The notes beneath the pieces were generated by a model, which was not told where the DNA came from, did not search any database, and saw only the letters and a list, made by a program, of their open reading frames with translations. Both the position numbers and the translations under genes were made by a program. Shown in pieces: positions 5,701-9,477 of a DNA stretch of 9,477 nt. The DNA lies in assembly GCA_011322005.1 (NCBI GenBank), contig DROE01000117.1:1-9477 (forward strand), in the 5' to 3' direction. Every line of letters starts with the position of its first letter. Position 1 is the stretch's first letter. Source of the stretch: Devosia sp. GTDB lineage: Bacteria > Pseudomonadota > Alphaproteobacteria > Rhizobiales > Devosiaceae.

Positions 5701-6854
5701 CCAAGGGATATGTGGTGGGCACCAAGCTCAATGATTCCATATTTGAAGCACACCCGCGCTCCAAATGGTGGCAGTTCGCCGTCAAGGACGACAAAATCAT
5801 GGGCGAGATGGAAGCCCTGCACGCTCAGTATGAAGAGAGCCGCAAGCTTCTGGAGCAGCGCTTTATCGACAAGGTCGACAAATTGCAGCGCGGAGACGAA
5901 CTGCCGCCCGGCGTGATGAAAATGGTCAAGGTTTTTGTCGCCACCAAGCGCAAAATCCAGTCCGGCGACAAAATGGCCGGACGCCACGGTAACAAGGGTG
6001 TTGTCAGCCGCATTATGCCCATCGAAGACATGCCCTATCTTGAGGATGGCACTCACGTGGATGTGGTGCTTAACCCGCTGGGTGTTCCAAGCCGCATGAA
6101 TGTGGGCCAGATTCTTGAAACCCACCTTGGTTGGGCCTGTGCCGGCATGGGCAAGAAAATTGACGACATGCTTGATGCCTATCACCGAAAAGGCGACCTG
6201 AAACCGCTAAGGAGTGAAATCCAGTCCCTTTACCAGGGCGATGAATCCATCGCTGACATTGATGATGACGGGGTCGTGCGTCTGGCTGAGCAGGTCTCAA
6301 AAGGCGTTTCCATTGCCACTCCGGTGTTTGACGGGGCCAAAGAGTCCGACATCGAACAAATGTTGGAAAAGGCCGGACTGGACAAGTCGGCGCAAAGCGT
6401 CCTCTATGATGGACGCACCGGTGAAAAGTTCGACCGCCCGGTGACGGTGGGCTACATTTACATCCTGAAGCTTCATCACCTGGTGGACGACAAAATTCAC
6501 GCCCGTTCCATCGGTCCCTATTCGCTGGTGACCCAGCAACCGCTGGGCGGAAAGGCCCAGTTCGGCGGGCAGCGCTTTGGTGAGATGGAGGTGTGGGCTC
6601 TTGAAGCCTATGGTGCCGCCTACACCTTGCAGGAAATGCTCACCATAAAATCCGATGATGTTGCAGGCCGTACCAAAGTCTATGAGGCAATTGTGCGCGG
6701 CGACGAGGCGTTTGAAAGCGGTATTCCTGAAAGCTTCAACGTGCTGGTCAAGGAAATGCGTTCCCTGGGGCTTGACGTTGAATTGAGCAGAGCCGAGGAC
6801 GATGTGGCCGACGAGGCTGCCCACGAACTTCCACCTGCGGACGCGGCTGAATAA
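2718..6854 (+). CDS. rpoB: DNA-directed RNA polymerase subunit beta
   Basis: Second largest subunit of the core RNA polymerase; with beta' it forms the active site and DNA channel and holds the rifampicin pocket. The product is 1378 aa, usual for alphaproteobacteria. The N-terminus runs MATTFNGRRKIRKSFG, then IREVTQMPNLIEVQKTSYDQ. The beta2 lobe holds two related motifs (about 262-294 and 312-344), also present in E. coli. The rifampicin region (515-541; E. coli number plus 8) has Q521, D524, H534, R537 and S539 in the sensitive form. Other landmarks are PETPEGPNIGLI-type cluster II, NGYNYEDSI (E820, D821), and active-site lysines K1085 and K1093 in GDKMAGRHGNKG. The C-terminal GGKAQFGGQRFGEMEVWALE clamp-binding segment is intact, and the protein ends in an acidic tail. 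Residue 560 is Thr in VHTTHYGR, where Pro is usual. No frameshift was seen. rpoC follows after 84 nt. Confidence 0.99.
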   Translation: MATTFNGRRKIRKSFGSIREVTQMPNLIEVQKTSYDQFLIMEEPEGGRDDVGLQAVFKSVFPIKDFSDTASLEFVRYDFSQPKFDTEECRQRDMTFAAPLRVTLRLIVFEIDEDTGARSVKDIKEQEVYMGDLPLMTANGTFVINGTERVIVSQMHRSPGVFFDHDKGKSHSSGKLLFAARIIPYRGSWLDLEFDAKDIVFARIDRRRKIPVTSLLKALGMDAEEILNTYYNSLTLELTKKGWKRPYDAEKMKGAKPAADLVDAKTGKVVHEAGKKLSARAARKLAENGLKHLLVANEDLFGSYLAQDMMSMETGEIFAEAGDEIDEAVLEKLTEKGFTKLPVLDIDHVTVGAYIRNTLAVDKNESREDALFDIYRVMRPGEPPTIETAEAMFKSLFFDSERYDLSAVGRVKMNMRLDLDAEDTVRILRKEDIVEVVRTLVNLRDGIGEIDDIDNLGNRRVRSVGELMENQYRVGLLRMERAIKERMSSIEIDTVMPQDLINAKPAAAAVREFFGSSQLSQFMDQTNPLSEITHKRRLSALGPGGLTRERAGFEVRDVHTTHYGRICPIETPEGPNIGLINSLATFARINKYGFIETPYRKVVDGVVTDDVVYLSAIEEAKYHVAQANAHISKDNRFVNELVTARHAGNVSLTPRDMIDMMDVSPKQVISVAASLIPFLENDDANRALMGSNMQRQAVPLLKSEAPFVGTGMESVVARDSGAAIVAKRTGVIDQVDATRIVIRATQETDASKTGVDIYNLMKFQRSNQSTCINQRPLVVVGDHVEAGDIIADGPSTDLGDLALGRNVLVAFMPWNGYNYEDSILLSERIARDDVFTSIHIEEYEIMARDTKLGPEDITRDIPNVSEEALKNLDEAGIVHIGAQVGPRDILVGKITPKGESPMTPEEKLLRAIFGEKASDVRDTSLRVPPGDSGTVVEVRVFNRHGIEKDERAMAIEREEIEHLAKDRDDEQSILDRNVYARLKEMLFGKKATAGPKGYVVGTKLNDSIFEAHPRSKWWQFAVKDDKIMGEMEALHAQYEESRKLLEQRFIDKVDKLQRGDELPPGVMKMVKVFVATKRKIQSGDKMAGRHGNKGVVSRIMPIEDMPYLEDGTHVDVVLNPLGVPSRMNVGQILETHLGWACAGMGKKIDDMLDAYHRKGDLKPLRSEIQSLYQGDESIADIDDDGVVRLAEQVSKGVSIATPVFDGAKESDIEQMLEKAGLDKSAQSVLYDGRTGEKFDRPVTVGYIYILKLHHLVDDKIHARSIGPYSLVTQQPLGGKAQFGGQRFGEMEVWALEAYGAAYTLQEMLTIKSDDVAGRTKVYEAIVRGDEAFESGIPESFNVLVKEMRSLGLDVELSRAEDDVADEAAHELPPADAAE

Positions 6855-6885
6855 GTAAGCGCCAGCGCCCATATCCAAAATCAAT

Positions 6886-6920
6886 CCCGCCGGTTTTTCC
6901 GGGTCACCGGACCGGTCGGG
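6886..6920 (+). other. Compound hairpin between rpoB and rpoC
   Basis: CCCGCCGG (6886-6893) pairs with CCGG-T-CGGG (6912-6920, one bulged T at 6916). Inside it, TCCGG (6898-6902) pairs with CCGGA (6907-6911) around the loop GTCA. An alternative is CCGG-TTTTT-CCGG (6890-6902). It ends 4 nt before the rpoC binding site. No T run follows, so it is not a terminator; a role in translation of rpoC or mRNA processing is possible. Confidence 0.5.
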
Positions 6921-6923
6921 AAA

Positions 6924-6930
6924 GAGGAGA
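6924..6930 (+). promoter_or_regulatory. rpoC ribosome binding site
   Basis: GAGGAGA, whose AGGAG core (6925-6929) lies 9 nt before the ATG at 6939. It supports this ATG over the in-frame ATG at 6960 (MDPFNPQ), which has no comparable site. Confidence 0.8.
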
Positions 6931-6938
6931 CAAAACAG

Positions 6939-9477
<2,539 letters not shown>

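Noticed and set aside
5226..6185. 319-codon antisense ORF inside rpoB
   Set aside because: Wholly opposite conserved beta sequence, no plausible product; a shadow frame.

Overview
The window is a conserved housekeeping block: the ribosomal protein and RNA polymerase cluster rplK-rplA-rplJ-rplL-rpoB-rpoC, all on the + strand. The first five genes are complete. rpoC is cut by the right edge after about 846 codons, so it is open to the end. Protein wording points to an alphaproteobacterium: L10 begins VDRAQKAEL, beta carries DQTNPLSE and KRRLSALGPGG, and beta' opens with an FNPQAP-type N-terminus and SPEKILSWS. GC content is moderately high. I cannot fix the order or genus by eye.

Layout: rplK (22-450) and rplA (455-1147) are separated by 4 nt and probably translationally coupled. 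A 393-nt gene-free stretch (1148-1540) follows. It is rich in inverted repeats and looks like the L10 leader, where the L10-L12 complex is known in other bacteria to repress its own mRNA. rplJ (1541-2059, GTG start) and rplL (2115-2489) follow. A 228-nt spacer (2490-2717) then carries several hairpins, in the position of the E. coli rplL-rpoB attenuator and processing region. rpoB (2718-6854) and rpoC (6939 onward) are separated by an 84-nt spacer with one compound hairpin.

How the genes work together: L11, L1, L10 and L7/L12 build the ribosomal stalk bases and the factor-binding stalk. Beta and beta' form the catalytic core of RNA polymerase. Co-transcription ties ribosome and polymerase synthesis together, while the structured spacers plausibly allow L10/L12 feedback and a lower beta/beta' output.

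I saw no mobile element, tRNA, rRNA, CRISPR array or accessory defence system, and I do not claim a new system here. The points worth a second look are the RNA structures in the spacers (especially a terminator-like hairpin with an alternative pairing upstream of rplJ), a few tiny candidate ORFs in the rplJ leader, and a Pro-to-Thr change at beta residue 560 near the rifampicin pocket.
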